Shown: positions 8,605-18,839, counted from the first letter of the stretch. The stretch is DNA of 51,337 nucleotides from Bacteroides sp. (GCA_014802535.1 JAAVCC010000014.1:83285-134621), one strand, 5' to 3'. Notes: generated by a model from the sequence alone, not told the origin. Program-made: numbers and translations.

Positions 8605-9778
8605 TGTTGGGAAATATAATCAATGCTACGGATGTGGTGTCTGCAGTGTTATTTGTCCTACTGAAATAATTGATATCAGGCTCAATGAGGATGGGTTCCT
8701 CACCCCGCATATATCAAATAATGATAAATGTATAAATTGTGGTTTGTGTTTGCGTGTGTGCTCCTATAATAAGGAGAATCTTTTTGAAAACATCAAACCT
8801 GTGGCATCCTATGGAGGTTGGAGTAACAATCCTGAAAACAGACTGATTGCATCTTCAGGAGGAATTGCCGGTGAAATATCCGATTTACTTATCCCCAAAG
8901 GCTTCAATGTATGTGCTGTTGAATATGACACAGAATCAGGAACCGCAAAACACTTTATAACTGATAAATTAGATTGTTTACATAAAGCTGTCGGTAGTAA
9001 ATATATACAAAGTAATACCTTACCGGCCTTTAATTCTTTTATAAAAGGTAAAAGATATCTCATAATAGGTACTCCTTGCCAAATCGATACTTTACGTAGA
9101 TACATTTCCATCAAAAAATTAGATGGCGAATTTGTCTTCGTTGATTTCTTTTGTCATGGTACTCCATCATATTTAGCATGGAAAAAATATTTGGAGATCG
9201 TAAAAAAACAAATTGGCAATATTACATTTATAAATTGGCGAAATAAAAAGACCGGTTGGCATGACTCTTGGGCAATTGGCGCAAATTCTGACGACAATAG
9301 TTCAAATCAAACAAACAGCCAATTCAAATACTATTCTCGGTTTACCAAAGGAGATCTTTTTTATAACCTTTTCTTGGGTGATTATTGTATGAATCCTGCG
9401 TGTTGTGATGCTTGTAAATATAAATATGATCATTCCTGTGCCGATATTCGCATTGGCGATTTCTGGGGCCCGACATATAAGAAAGATGAGAAAGGCGTAA
9501 GTTCAATTGTAACATTTACTCAGAAAGGTAATGATATTATTGAGCAACTTAAAGATTCATGTACAATTATCCCATACCCATTTACTCAGGCTGCTGAAGG
9601 TCAAATGAAAAAAAATGTTAGTCCATCTTTCTTCACTCCTTTAGTAATGAAAATGCTAAAATCAAACGAGCCGCTAAATCTTCCTCTATTAAAAATAATT
9701 TTCTTTTTTAGATTTTTACGCGATATCCCCTTGCGAGTTTTCTTAAAACTAAAATCAATTATTCGAAATAATGCCTAA
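8588..9778 (+). CDS. Iron-sulfur protein of the F420 hydrogenase/dehydrogenase beta-subunit family
   Basis: A 396-residue protein with an N-terminal two-cluster ferredoxin module: Cys13, 16, 19, 23 and Cys48, 51, 54, 58, each CxxCxxCxxxC. It is followed by the FrhB/FdhB-like flavin domain, with GTPCQIDTLR and a later cysteine-rich segment (MNPACCDACKYKYDHSC). Members of this family are regular neighbours of polysaccharide pyruvyl transferases in capsule loci of Bacteroidetes and Firmicutes. There they are thought to act on the glycan or its precursor rather than on F420; the reaction is not settled. Here the pair is exact: this gene overlaps the pyruvyl transferase gene by 8 nt and the upstream GT2 by 17 nt. 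Confidence 0.88.
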   Translation: MKEKDNVGKYNQCYGCGVCSVICPTEIIDIRLNEDGFLTPHISNNDKCINCGLCLRVCSYNKENLFENIKPVASYGGWSNNPENRLIASSGGIAGEISDLLIPKGFNVCAVEYDTESGTAKHFITDKLDCLHKAVGSKYIQSNTLPAFNSFIKGKRYLIIGTPCQIDTLRRYISIKKLDGEFVFVDFFCHGTPSYLAWKKYLEIVKKQIGNITFINWRNKKTGWHDSWAIGANSDDNSSNQTNSQFKYYSRFTKGDLFYNLFLGDYCMNPACCDACKYKYDHSCADIRIGDFWGPTYKKDEKGVSSIVTFTQKGNDIIEQLKDSCTIIPYPFTQAAEGQMKKNVSPSFFTPLVMKMLKSNEPLNLPLLKIIFFFRFLRDIPLRVFLKLKSIIRNNA

Positions 9779-10913
9779 AAAGGTTGGTATAATTACAATG
9801 CATAGAGTCCTGAATTTTGGTTCAGCACTACAAGCTTATGCCCTCCAGACGGCAATTGAACGCTTAGGTTTTGTTGTTGAGATTATTGACTACTTATTCC
9901 CTAATGAATACCAGCTATCTCATCAACAAAAAAAATCTCTATGGAAAAAATTAACCGATGGTAGATTTTGGTATAAATTAAGATACCATTTAGCTCTAAA
10001 AACTTGGCTTTCTTGGGATGAACAAGAAAAAAAATTCAAAGAGTTCTATTCAAAATTCTTTAAATTGTCTTGTACTTACCGGAATTATAACGATTTAGCC
10101 AATAATCCACCTCTATACGATTATATTTGTATTGGTAGCGACCAGGTTTGGAACTACAAACATACGTGTGGTGATGTTGCCTTTTTAGGTGCGTTTGCCG
10201 ATAAATCGACTCAAAGATTCTCTTATGGGTCAAGTTTTTCTCAAAAGAAAATCAATGACGATGAATATGAATCTTTTAAAATCGAACTACCCGAATTTAA
10301 AGCAATTAGTGTAAGAGAGACCTCGGCGATTGATATAATAAAAAAAATTTCAGGTAAGGATGCTTCGGTAGTTGTTGACCCGGTATTTCTCCTTTCAAAA
10401 GATGATTATGAGAAATTGGCAAAGTCCTCTTCTCTCAAAATAAACGAAAAATATATACTTGTATATATCCTTGAATATAATTTTAATCCTCATCCTTTTG
10501 CTGAACATATAATAAAACGTATTCAAGAACAAACCGGTTATAAAGTCATTTATGTTTTGTGTGGCGGTATTCCAACTCATAAATTAAATAATTCAGATAT
10601 TATTTCTGATGCTGGTCCAATAGATTTTGTAAATCTCATTTCCAATGCTGAGGTTGTCATTACAAGTTCGTTTCACGGGGCAGCCCTTTCTTTAATATTG
10701 GAAAAGAATGTGTATGCAATTACTGATTATAAAAGTAATGACGACCGATTGACTAATCTCTTTTCAATATATCATATATCAGAACACCTTTTTAATAACA
10801 CTGATGATATAACTAAATTCAAATATGAAGCAATCGACTATAATTTAACGAGAAATTATATCGAAGAATTTAGGACTTCCTCATTGAATTATTTAAAAAG
10901 TGTTCTAACCTGA
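9771..10913 (+). CDS. Polysaccharide pyruvyl transferase family protein
   Basis: A 380-residue member of the pyruvyl transferase family (PF04230, CsaB-like). It begins with the usual GIITMHRVLNFGSALQAYAL and carries SSFHGAALSLILE near residue 303, the conserved HGA segment of the PEP-binding C-terminal half. Such enzymes use phosphoenolpyruvate to place a pyruvate ketal (a negative charge) on a sugar. It overlaps the FrhB-like gene by 8 nt and is followed 8 nt later by the polymerase. Which residue is pyruvylated cannot be read. Confidence 0.88.
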   Translation: MPKKVGIITMHRVLNFGSALQAYALQTAIERLGFVVEIIDYLFPNEYQLSHQQKKSLWKKLTDGRFWYKLRYHLALKTWLSWDEQEKKFKEFYSKFFKLSCTYRNYNDLANNPPLYDYICIGSDQVWNYKHTCGDVAFLGAFADKSTQRFSYGSSFSQKKINDDEYESFKIELPEFKAISVRETSAIDIIKKISGKDASVVVDPVFLLSKDDYEKLAKSSSLKINEKYILVYILEYNFNPHPFAEHIIKRIQEQTGYKVIYVLCGGIPTHKLNNSDIISDAGPIDFVNLISNAEVVITSSFHGAALSLILEKNVYAITDYKSNDDRLTNLFSIYHISEHLFNNTDDITKFKYEAIDYNLTRNYIEEFRTSSLNYLKSVLT

Positions 10914-10921
10914 TATCGCTG

Positions 10922-12157
10922 ATGGTTGTAGCAGAACGCATAAATAATTATAGGTATATCAAGAAAAATACTATTGCAACAATGGTATTATTTTTCATAT
11001 ATCCTATTGCTGCAATTCCATTTATAGTTCAAGGAATGCTCAACAATAAACGTTGGGCGTTTGTATTGTGGGCATTCTTTATGGGGCTATTAGGTCTTCT
11101 CTATCCCCCCACCGGTGACCTATACAGATATACCACTGATTTTCTTTCGGTGAAAGGTGTCAGTTGGGCTGAGTTTAAAATTTTTTTGACGCTCAAGCAA
11201 GATTGGTTACTCCCTTATATCTCTTATATAATAGGCAAATTAGGTCTTAATTTTGATTTGTCTAGGTTTATATACAATTTTGTATCATACTTATTATTAG
11301 GGCTATTATATACTGATATAACAGATTCCAACCCTCACTACTCGAGAAAAAATGCAGTTTTATTTTTAGGTACATTTATTATTTTCTCAATCGGGGCATA
11401 TACTATAAGATTTTCGGCATCTACAGCCCTTTTTGCCTATGGAGCCTACAATGTTGTTTATAAAAGCAAGAAATCCGGTTGGATTTTCGTAATACTCGCC
11501 TTTGTAAATCACTTAACTTTTATTGTCTTTGCTATTGCGCTACTGTTTCATAAGTCTCGCAGTCTTGCTTTCAGTAAAAAATTAGTTATATTTTTAATTA
11601 TATTTAGCTTTACAGTTGACAGTAGTTTCCTGATTAAATTATTCTCATTTCTGCCATTAGATATAATTGATCACTATTCAATTTATCTTGATGGTTATTG
11701 GGCTAAGGAATATTTAAATGATCATTCGTTTCTATATAGATTGCAAATGACTCTAACGTCATTAGTTTCTTATGCGGCTGCAATAATTTATATTTTAACT
11801 TATGATAAACATAATAAAGGAATCAGAGTCGTAAACAGTGTCTTATTGTTGACAACATTAGTTACACCATTTGCAACTATCGCAACGCGATTTGTGGGCG
11901 TTCTCTTTATTTTTATCAAAATCCATTTTCTAAGTATCTATAAAAATACAAAGTCATATAAAAAATACTTGATGGCTCTGTTTTTATTAACAATGTTCTC
12001 AAATGCAATGGGATTATGGGCGTCAAGAAGACAATTAGTGGTGAGCGATATCAAAATAATTGCCTATAGCTCAGTGCCACAAATTTTGACTCATACATAT
12101 TCCGAAAAATGGATTAATTCAAATGTATATGACAATGGAGATTTCAAACACGACTAA
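10922..12157 (+). CDS. EpsG/Wzy-like polysaccharide polymerase
   Basis: A 411-residue polytopic protein with about ten hydrophobic segments. A PPTGDLYRYT motif after the second segment (near residue 62) resembles the GDxxRY signature of EpsG-family polymerases. A long extracytoplasmic loop follows the middle of the protein. It is the only Wzy candidate in the locus, and the flippase requires one, so this is the likely repeat-unit polymerase. Sequence conservation in this class is low, so the call rests on topology, the GD.YRY motif and context. The stop codon lies 10 nt before the chosen ATG of the next gene; a longer reading of that gene would overlap this one by 35 nt. Confidence 0.82.
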   Translation: MVVAERINNYRYIKKNTIATMVLFFIYPIAAIPFIVQGMLNNKRWAFVLWAFFMGLLGLLYPPTGDLYRYTTDFLSVKGVSWAEFKIFLTLKQDWLLPYISYIIGKLGLNFDLSRFIYNFVSYLLLGLLYTDITDSNPHYSRKNAVLFLGTFIIFSIGAYTIRFSASTALFAYGAYNVVYKSKKSGWIFVILAFVNHLTFIVFAIALLFHKSRSLAFSKKLVIFLIIFSFTVDSSFLIKLFSFLPLDIIDHYSIYLDGYWAKEYLNDHSFLYRLQMTLTSLVSYAAAIIYILTYDKHNKGIRVVNSVLLLTTLVTPFATIATRFVGVLFIFIKIHFLSIYKNTKSYKKYLMALFLLTMFSNAMGLWASRRQLVVSDIKIIAYSSVPQILTHTYSEKWINSNVYDNGDFKHD

Positions 12158-12167
12158 AATAAACAAT

Positions 12168-13304
12168 ATGAATACCGAAATACCGTTCAATAAGCCCTGT
12201 GTTTTACCTGATAGCGAGAAGTTCCTTATCAAGGCGCTACATTCAGGAAAGCTCTCGGGCAATGGTGAATTCACAAAAAAATGCCAGACTTTTTTTGAAG
12301 AAAAATATCATTTTCCTAAAGTTCTGCTGACAACATCCGGAACTGATGCTTTGGAAATGGCTGCACTTCTAATTGGAATTAAAGAAGGTGATGAAGTGAT
12401 TGTTCCTTCATATACTTTTGTATCTTCAGCTTTGGCATTTACACGTCAAGGTGCAAAGATAGTTTTTGCCGATAGCGAAAATAATACTCCAAATATTGAT
12501 GTGTCGCAAATCGAGAGGCTCATCACTCCTAAAACAAAGGCTATTGTCCCTGTTCATTATGCAGGTGTCTCTGTTGACATGGATAAACTTATTGAAATTG
12601 CAAAGCGACATGGAATCTATGTTATTGAAGATGCGGCTCAAGCAATAGACTCTTATTATAAAGGACGTCCTGTCGGCTCTTTGGGCGATCTCGCTTGTTT
12701 TTCTTTTCATGACACTAAAAATATTACTGCCGGAGAAGGTGGTATGCTTGTCGTGAATAATCCTGATTTTATTCGACGTTCTGAGATTATTTGGGAAAAA
12801 GGAACTAACCGATCTGAGTTCTTCCGAGGTGAAGTTAATAAATACGGTTGGGTAGATACCGGTTCCTCTTTTTTACCATCTGAACTTAATGCTGCAATGC
12901 TCTATTCTCAGCTTATCCATCTCCAGGAAATCCAATCGCGCCGAATTGAAATCTGGAATAAATATTACGACGGATTAAAATCTCTCGCTTCAGAAGGAAA
13001 ATTCAATCTGCCTTTTATTCCGGAGTATGCTACAAACAATGCTCACATGTTCTATTTGGTATGTAATACTGCTGAAGATAGAAATAACCTGATTTCATAT
13101 TTGAAAAAAAATAATATCCATGCCGTATTTCATTATCTGAGTTTACATAAATCCAAGTACGCTGAAATACATAATCAAAACAATCAAGTACTCCCAAATT
13201 CCGACCTCTATACCGACCGATTGGTGAGACTCCCAATGTATTACTCCATGTCTGACTCAGAGGTTGAGCAAGTTATTGATACAATAAAAAATTATTATAA
13301 ATAA
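12168..13304 (+). CDS. wecE: WecE-type dTDP-4-amino-4,6-dideoxygalactose transaminase
   Basis: A 378-residue DegT-family aminotransferase with the WecE/RffA pattern: FNKPCVLPDSE at 7-17 and SGKLSGNGEFTKKCQ from residue 26. It also has the cofactor motif EDAAQA at 154-159 and the Schiff-base lysine K184 in FHDTKNITAGEGG. WecE converts dTDP-4-keto-6-deoxyglucose to dTDP-Fuc4N. RmlA and RmlB at the end of the operon would provide that keto sugar. An in-frame start at 12123 would overlap the polymerase gene; the ATG at 12168 gives the family-typical N-terminus and is preferred. No N-acetyltransferase for the product is seen in the window, so the amine may stay free (inference). Confidence 0.85.
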   Translation: MNTEIPFNKPCVLPDSEKFLIKALHSGKLSGNGEFTKKCQTFFEEKYHFPKVLLTTSGTDALEMAALLIGIKEGDEVIVPSYTFVSSALAFTRQGAKIVFADSENNTPNIDVSQIERLITPKTKAIVPVHYAGVSVDMDKLIEIAKRHGIYVIEDAAQAIDSYYKGRPVGSLGDLACFSFHDTKNITAGEGGMLVVNNPDFIRRSEIIWEKGTNRSEFFRGEVNKYGWVDTGSSFLPSELNAAMLYSQLIHLQEIQSRRIEIWNKYYDGLKSLASEGKFNLPFIPEYATNNAHMFYLVCNTAEDRNNLISYLKKNNIHAVFHYLSLHKSKYAEIHNQNNQVLPNSDLYTDRLVRLPMYYSMSDSEVEQVIDTIKNYYK

Positions 13305-13311
13305 CACCCCT

Positions 13312-14418
13312 ATGGAACTTAATGGGTTTGAGAGCTACACGTTTTTCCCGGGTCAACATTGGTCTCATACTTGGGAGCGACAACACGAAATAATCACACG
13401 TTTCGCCAAATACTTGTATCCTCAAATAATAAATATTTGTTCTCCATTAGGTCTGTTAAACCATAATCCACTTAACAAAAGTTTTTGGAGTAGGATAAGA
13501 AATTATAGAAAACATCAAGCCCTATCTGATTCACAAAACCCCGTGATGGATAACATGCATTTTATCAATGCACCTCATATCCCTTTTCATTCAAAGTGTA
13601 TTGGACTTTTAAATTACAATTTAATGAAAAGTCAAATGGGAATTTCAGAGAACAATTTTTTTTGGTCAACATACATGAATCCAACTGTGTATGAATTCTT
13701 TCGCCGATCAAAATTTAAGGTTTATGATTTAGCTGAACGAAGATCGACTAATCCCCATCTTAATAAAACTATATTATCTTGGGAAAACCAGGCTGTTCGA
13801 GAGGCAAATGTTGTTTTTGTTGATAATCATGCAACGTATAATGACTATAAAGATCTGAATCCAAACATTTATTATATTCCACAAGGTGTTAATTGTGATT
13901 CATTTTACCCAATAGAAACGCTTCCGGAAGAAAAAAAATATATTGGTTATATTGGTAATCTCCATTTTGCAATCGATTATGACTTTCTAAAAGCTCTTAT
14001 CACTTCAAATCCTGAGGAACAATTCTTGTTTATTGGTGGAATTCTTGAAAATAAAGGTTATGAGATAATTAATCTACCAAACGTCACCTACGTTAATCAG
14101 ATACCCAAAGATGAGCTAAATAAATATCTGGCACAAATGAAAGTTGGTCTTATACCATACATTGTAAATGATCATACAGTAGGTGTATATCCAACAAAAT
14201 TATTTGAATATCTAAGTGCTGGAGTTCCGGTAATCTCTACTCCATTGCCTGAAGTTCAGCAATATGCCAATGATGATTATTTAAAAATTATAGATGCTCC
14301 GACCTCGATTAACGGGTTCAAATTCCCTATGAAGGAAACCGATAAACTTGTTTCAAACAACACTTGGGATGTTAGATGGAGCGAATATATTAAAATAATT
14401 AAGTCATGCTTACAGTAA
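13312..14418 (+). CDS. Glycosyltransferase, GT-B fold (GT4/GT1-like)
   Basis: A 368-residue glycosyltransferase. The C-terminal half has the GT-B donor-site pattern: YIGNLHFAIDYD at about 215-226, then TKLFEYLSAGVPVISTPLPE near residue 300. In the latter the glutamate and glycine-proline contact the nucleotide sugar. The N-terminal half (FFPGQHWSHTWERQHEI) resembles cytoplasmic capsule glycosyltransferases such as TuaH. It overlaps the next gene by 13 nt. Donor and acceptor are unknown. Confidence 0.85.
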   Translation: MELNGFESYTFFPGQHWSHTWERQHEIITRFAKYLYPQIINICSPLGLLNHNPLNKSFWSRIRNYRKHQALSDSQNPVMDNMHFINAPHIPFHSKCIGLLNYNLMKSQMGISENNFFWSTYMNPTVYEFFRRSKFKVYDLAERRSTNPHLNKTILSWENQAVREANVVFVDNHATYNDYKDLNPNIYYIPQGVNCDSFYPIETLPEEKKYIGYIGNLHFAIDYDFLKALITSNPEEQFLFIGGILENKGYEIINLPNVTYVNQIPKDELNKYLAQMKVGLIPYIVNDHTVGVYPTKLFEYLSAGVPVISTPLPEVQQYANDDYLKIIDAPTSINGFKFPMKETDKLVSNNTWDVRWSEYIKIIKSCLQ

Positions 14419-15509
14419 CACTTGTTTGTTCATCTTTAATAAGATTAGGTCCTACCAATGTCATCTATAATATGTTAAACGCATATTATAGCAAGAAGGG
14501 GGATTTTAATTTTAAAATCGTGACTATTTCACCGGAAGAAGGGGATAGCAGAATTCAAGAATTCCTTGATTTGGGTATTAATGTTGAATGTGCCAACATT
14601 CAACCTGGAATAAAAGGAATTTTACATGCAAAAAAGCTTAAGACGCTAATTCTTTCAACAAATCCGGATATCGTTCATTCATACGGATTTAGAGCAGATA
14701 TGATGGTTAGCCTGATGGATTTAGGTGATATCCCCAAGGTGTCTTCTTTATGGAATAATCCCTTTGACGACTATACAATGTTGTTTGGAAAAATAAAGGG
14801 ATATTTAATGGCTGTTGCCCATTTAAGACAGCTAAGAAAGTTCAACAATGTTGTTGTTTGTTCTGAGTTTATAAAGGAAAAAGTAGAAGAGCCAAAGTTG
14901 AATCTGTCAGTAATTTATACTGGGGTTCCTTCCAATTATTTTGTTCCTTTAAATCTTGAAGAAAAGAATGAAAGAAGAAAACAACTAAATATACCTCCTG
15001 ACACTAAGGTGTACTTGTTCATCGGAAATTTGATAAACCGTAAAAATCCTAAGTTTTTAATTGAGTCATTTAAAAGGCTTAACGATGAAAATAAGTTATT
15101 GATAATAATGGGGGATGGACCATTAATGGGAGAGTGTATAGAACTGGTAGGTGATAACAAAAATATTCGATTAATTGGCGCTCAGCCTGGAACTTTATAC
15201 TATCTCCAAATAGCTGATTTTTACATTTCAGCTTCACTGTCCGAAGGCTTCCCAACCGCCGTACTTGAAGCAATGGGAGTTGATGTAATTCCCATTCTTT
15301 CTGATATTGCGCCACATCGTGAAATGATAAAAGTGCTACCTGCTAATCTCATTTTTAAGAATAATGATTTTGAAAGTATTTCAGACGTAATTATTAAAAA
15401 TGAAAATATTAACATCCCTGTACGAGAGATTTTTTTAGATAACTATTCAGCTGATACTATGCAAAAAAAATATATAGATTTATATAAAATGCATTGTAAT
15501 CGTCAATAA
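14406..15509 (+). CDS. Glycosyltransferase family 4
   Basis: A 367-residue GT4 retaining glycosyltransferase. It has the N-terminal glycine-rich turn LIRLGPTNVIYNML, FIGNLINRKNP at the start of the donor domain, and the ExxxxxxxE-type motif within SASLSEGFPTAVLEAMG (about 279-295). It overlaps the preceding GT by 13 nt and is followed after 9 nt by a GT2, forming a run of three glycosyltransferases. These probably build the middle of the repeat unit. Linkage specificity cannot be read. Confidence 0.9.
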   Translation: MLTVTLVCSSLIRLGPTNVIYNMLNAYYSKKGDFNFKIVTISPEEGDSRIQEFLDLGINVECANIQPGIKGILHAKKLKTLILSTNPDIVHSYGFRADMMVSLMDLGDIPKVSSLWNNPFDDYTMLFGKIKGYLMAVAHLRQLRKFNNVVVCSEFIKEKVEEPKLNLSVIYTGVPSNYFVPLNLEEKNERRKQLNIPPDTKVYLFIGNLINRKNPKFLIESFKRLNDENKLLIIMGDGPLMGECIELVGDNKNIRLIGAQPGTLYYLQIADFYISASLSEGFPTAVLEAMGVDVIPILSDIAPHREMIKVLPANLIFKNNDFESISDVIIKNENINIPVREIFLDNYSADTMQKKYIDLYKMHCNRQ

Positions 15510-15518
15510 TATAATAAA

Positions 15519-16325
15519 ATGATAACAGCTTCCATAGTAACATATCATACATCATTAAAAGATTTAAGAAGGATTGTTGATTGTGTAATGAAATCATCAA
15601 TATCAAAATTATATATAATTGATAATTCAACTAATGATAAACTAAGATATTTTGAAAAAAATAATCCCCGTATCCAATATATAAAAAATTTGAATCTTGG
15701 ATATGGCAATGGTCATAATATTGCAATCCGCGAGTCCATTGAAAGTAATGCTAAATATCATGTGGTTTTGAATCCAGACGTCTATTGGGATGGGAACGTT
15801 ATTGAGACATTAGCCGATTATATGGATAACAATATAGATGTCGCACAGGTTATGCCCAAAGTGTTTTATCCTGATGGTAAATTGCAGTATCTTTGTAAAA
15901 TGTGTCCATCTCCTATTGATTTAATATTTAAGAGGTTTATTCCTTCAAAATTCATAAAACGTAGAATAGAAAAATTTCAACTTCAATTTACTGATTATGA
16001 TAAACCAATGAACGTTCCTTATTTATCAGGATGTTTTATGTTTTTTAGAGTAACTTCTTTCAAGGATGTTGGTCTGTTTGATGAACGATTCTTTATGTAT
16101 CCTGAAGATATTGATATTACAAGACGAATGCACGCAAAATATAAAACAATGTTCTATCCTTATGTAAGTATCGTTCATGCTCATGCAGCTGCATCAAAAA
16201 CAAATAAAAAAATGCTTTATATCCATATTCGTAATATGATTAAATACTTTAATAAATGGGGATGGATTTTTGACAAGCAGAGATCCACATTCAATAAAAA
16301 ATTACTTAAGGAACTTAAGAATTAA
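15519..16325 (+). CDS. Glycosyltransferase family 2 (WbbL/rhamnosyltransferase-like)
   Basis: A 268-residue GT2 of the rhamnosyltransferase-like class: ASIVTYHTSLKDL at the N-terminus, NLGYGNGHNIAI, the metal-binding LNPDVYW (about 87-93), and FMYPEDIDITRRMH, the conserved ED near the acceptor site. Proteins of this class in rml-containing loci often transfer rhamnose, and this one lies close to rfbA-D, so a rhamnosyltransferase is plausible but not proven. It is shorter than many family members (about 290-310 residues) but has both motifs. Confidence 0.88.
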   Translation: MITASIVTYHTSLKDLRRIVDCVMKSSISKLYIIDNSTNDKLRYFEKNNPRIQYIKNLNLGYGNGHNIAIRESIESNAKYHVVLNPDVYWDGNVIETLADYMDNNIDVAQVMPKVFYPDGKLQYLCKMCPSPIDLIFKRFIPSKFIKRRIEKFQLQFTDYDKPMNVPYLSGCFMFFRVTSFKDVGLFDERFFMYPEDIDITRRMHAKYKTMFYPYVSIVHAHAAASKTNKKMLYIHIRNMIKYFNKWGWIFDKQRSTFNKKLLKELKN

Positions 16326-16331
16326 TAATCT

Positions 16332-17327
16332 ATGAAAATTGCAATGATTGGTGCTAGTGGTTTTGTTGGCACAAGACTTATTGACCTATTAAAACAAGAA
16401 CCTGACAAGTATCAATGTAAGAATATAGACCTGCAACCAAGTCATTTCTTCAATGACATTACTATGATTGGAGATGTTCGAGAACAAGAGCAGATGAACA
16501 AAGAGCTACAAGGGGCTGATATAGTTATTCTTCTTGCGGCTCAACACCGTGATGACGTATCTCCAACATCTCTATATTATGATACAAATGTTGGAGGTAT
16601 GAAAGTGACGCTACAGGCAATGGAAAAGAATGGTATAAAACGTATCATTTTCTTCTCATCAGTTGCAGTCTATGGATTAAATAAGAATAATCCTGACGAG
16701 AATTATCCTGCTGACCCATTTAACCATTATGGCAAGTCAAAATGGCAAGCAGAACAAGTCCTTCAAAAATGGTTTGAGACACATCAAGATTGGAATATCG
16801 ACATCATCCGACCAACTGTCATTTTTGGTGAAAGAAATCGAGGGAACGTATATAACCTCCTTAAACAAATTTCATCCGGTAAGTTCCTAATGGTCGGAAA
16901 AGGTGAAAATAAAAAGTCAATGGCATACGTTGGTAACATTGTTGCGTTCGTCAAATATATGATTGATAATATCACGGAAGGATATAATGTATTTAATTAT
17001 ATAGACAAACCTGATAACAATATGAATCAGTTGGTTGCTCATGTTTCGAATGTGCTCAACAAACATATACCTGCTACTCACTTTCCCTACTGGATCGGTA
17101 TGCTTGGCGGATATTGTTTTGACTTGATTTCAAAGATAACTGGTAAAAAAATGACAGTTTCATCGGTTCGTGTAAAAAAATTCTGCGCAACAACTGAATT
17201 TGATGCAAAGAAAGCTTATTCTACCGGTTTTAAAGCCCCATTCACTCTTGATGAAGGTCTGGCTCGAACTCTTGAGTTTGAATTTGTTCATCCGCGTACT
17301 GATGATATACAATTTATAAGCGAATAA
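16332..17327 (+). CDS. NAD-dependent epimerase/dehydratase (extended SDR)
   Basis: A 331-residue extended SDR. The Rossmann motif GASGFVG is at 8-14, the catalytic region is FFSSVAVYG followed by YGKSK (Tyr-x-x-x-Lys), and [18 protein letters not shown] corresponds to the substrate-binding R/N region. This kind of gene is common near the end of Bacteroidales capsule operons, often beside a sugar-phosphate transferase that starts repeat synthesis. No such initiating transferase is present here, so it must be encoded elsewhere. Exact sugar specificity is unknown. Confidence 0.85.
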   Translation: MKIAMIGASGFVGTRLIDLLKQEPDKYQCKNIDLQPSHFFNDITMIGDVREQEQMNKELQGADIVILLAAQHRDDVSPTSLYYDTNVGGMKVTLQAMEKNGIKRIIFFSSVAVYGLNKNNPDENYPADPFNHYGKSKWQAEQVLQKWFETHQDWNIDIIRPTVIFGERNRGNVYNLLKQISSGKFLMVGKGENKKSMAYVGNIVAFVKYMIDNITEGYNVFNYIDKPDNNMNQLVAHVSNVLNKHIPATHFPYWIGMLGGYCFDLISKITGKKMTVSSVRVKKFCATTEFDAKKAYSTGFKAPFTLDEGLARTLEFEFVHPRTDDIQFISE

Positions 17328-17331
17328 CATC

Positions 17332-18237
17332 ATGAAAGGCATTGTTCTTGCCGGAGGATCCGGCACTCGGTTATATCCGATTACTAAGGGGGTTAGCAAA
17401 CAGTTGCTGCCTATTTTTGATAAACCGATGGTTTATTATCCGATTTCAACCTTGATGATGGCTGGAATCCGCGATATTCTCATTATTTCAACACCGCAAG
17501 ATCTTCCCGGATTTAAGCGTTTGTTGGGCGACGGTAGCGACTATGGCGTCAACTTTACTTATGCCGAGCAGCCTTCGCCCGATGGTCTTGCTCAGGCTTT
17601 TATCATCGGTAAAGAATTTATAGGCAACGACTCTGTCTGTCTCGTGTTAGGCGACAATATCTTTCATGGCGCCGGATTCTCTAAGGTGCTGAAAGAAGCT
17701 GTCAAAACAGCTGAAGAAGAACATAAAGCCACAGTATTTGGCTATTGGGTTAATGACCCGGAACGCTATGGCGTCGCAGAATTTGACCACTCCGGCAATT
17801 GTCTCTCAATTGAGGAAAAGCCTGAGCATCCGAAGTCAAACTATGCTGTTGTCGGTCTATATTTCTATCCCAACAAAGTTGTTGATGTTGCGGCTAACAT
17901 CAAGCCATCCGCTCGCGGCGAACTTGAAATAACAACCGTTAATCAGGAATTTCTCAAAGACAACGAGTTGAAAGTTCAGACACTTCCTCGTGGCTTTGCG
18001 TGGCTCGATACAGGCACTCACGATTCGCTCGCCGAAGCATCAATTTATGTAGAAGTCCTCGAAAAACGTCAAGGTCTTAAAATCGGATGTCTTGAGGGTA
18101 TAGCCTATCGTCAAGGGTGGATTTCTAAAGAAAAAATGATTGAACTCGCGAAACCGATGCTTAAAAATCAGTATGGTCAATACTTGATGAAAGTAGTGGA
18201 AGAAGTTGAGCGGACCGGTAATAAAAATCTTGATTAA
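17332..18237 (+). CDS. rfbA: Glucose-1-phosphate thymidylyltransferase RfbA/RmlA
   Basis: A 301-residue RmlA. The N-terminus [20 protein letters not shown] is the nucleotide-binding signature, and [14 protein letters not shown] and the C-terminal helices are typical. It makes dTDP-glucose from dTTP and glucose-1-phosphate, the first step to dTDP-rhamnose and to the keto sugar used by the WecE-like enzyme. It begins 4 nt after the epimerase. From here on, codon use and GC content move visibly toward those of the housekeeping genes, unlike the AT-rich genes upstream. Confidence 0.96.
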   Translation: MKGIVLAGGSGTRLYPITKGVSKQLLPIFDKPMVYYPISTLMMAGIRDILIISTPQDLPGFKRLLGDGSDYGVNFTYAEQPSPDGLAQAFIIGKEFIGNDSVCLVLGDNIFHGAGFSKVLKEAVKTAEEEHKATVFGYWVNDPERYGVAEFDHSGNCLSIEEKPEHPKSNYAVVGLYFYPNKVVDVAANIKPSARGELEITTVNQEFLKDNELKVQTLPRGFAWLDTGTHDSLAEASIYVEVLEKRQGLKIGCLEGIAYRQGWISKEKMIELAKPMLKNQYGQYLMKVVEEVERTGNKNLD

Positions 18238-18238
18238 A

Positions 18239-18814
18239 ATGGAAGTAATAAAAACTGATATAGAAGGGGTTGTAATCATTGAACCTCGTATTTTCAAGGA
18301 CTCTCGCGGTTATTTCTTTGAGAGCTATTCAAAACGAGAGTTTGACGAAAAGGTTCGCCCGATTGACTTTGTGCAGGACAACGAATCAATGTCAACTCGT
18401 GGCGTTATGCGTGGATTACACTTTCAACGTCCTCCGTTTGCTCAAAGCAAGTTAGTTCGCTGTATCAAAGGCTCGGTTCTTGACGTTGCCGTTGATATCC
18501 GTAAAGGATCACCGACGTATGGTAAATATGTGTCATGTCTTTTGAGCGAAGAAAATAAACGGCAAATATTCGTTCCTCGTGGCTTTGCACATGGCTTTGC
18601 TGTTATGAGTGACATTGCGGTGTTCCAATACAAATGTGACAACTACTATCATCCCGAAGCTGATGGCGGAATTTCAATTCTCGACGCCTCACTCGGCATT
18701 GACTGGGGCATAACAATTGACGATGCCATCCTTTCTGATAAGGATCAGAAACATCCATTACTGAAAGACTTCGATTCGCCCTTCGATTTCAGCGTAGATC
18801 TCTACGCAAAGTAG
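18239..18814 (+). CDS. rfbC: dTDP-4-dehydrorhamnose 3,5-epimerase RfbC/RmlC
   Basis: A 191-residue cupin epimerase. RGVMRGLHFQRPP carries the catalytic histidine region; YKCDNYYHPEADGGI and the DPxxxIxW-like SLGIDWG follow. An in-frame start at 18206 would overlap rfbA by 32 nt; the ATG at 18239 directly follows the rfbA stop and gives the normal N-terminus (MEVIKTDIEGVVIIEPRIF), so I chose it. It catalyses the third step of dTDP-rhamnose synthesis. A 127-nt intergenic region with a hairpin and a promoter follows. Confidence 0.95.
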   Translation: MEVIKTDIEGVVIIEPRIFKDSRGYFFESYSKREFDEKVRPIDFVQDNESMSTRGVMRGLHFQRPPFAQSKLVRCIKGSVLDVAVDIRKGSPTYGKYVSCLLSEENKRQIFVPRGFAHGFAVMSDIAVFQYKCDNYYHPEADGGISILDASLGIDWGITIDDAILSDKDQKHPLLKDFDSPFDFSVDLYAK

Positions 18815-18839
18815 CCTGAATTATTAGGCTTATAAACGT

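Noticed and set aside
12123..12167. Upstream start of the WecE-like gene.
   Set aside because: It would overlap the polymerase gene and add residues not found in the family.
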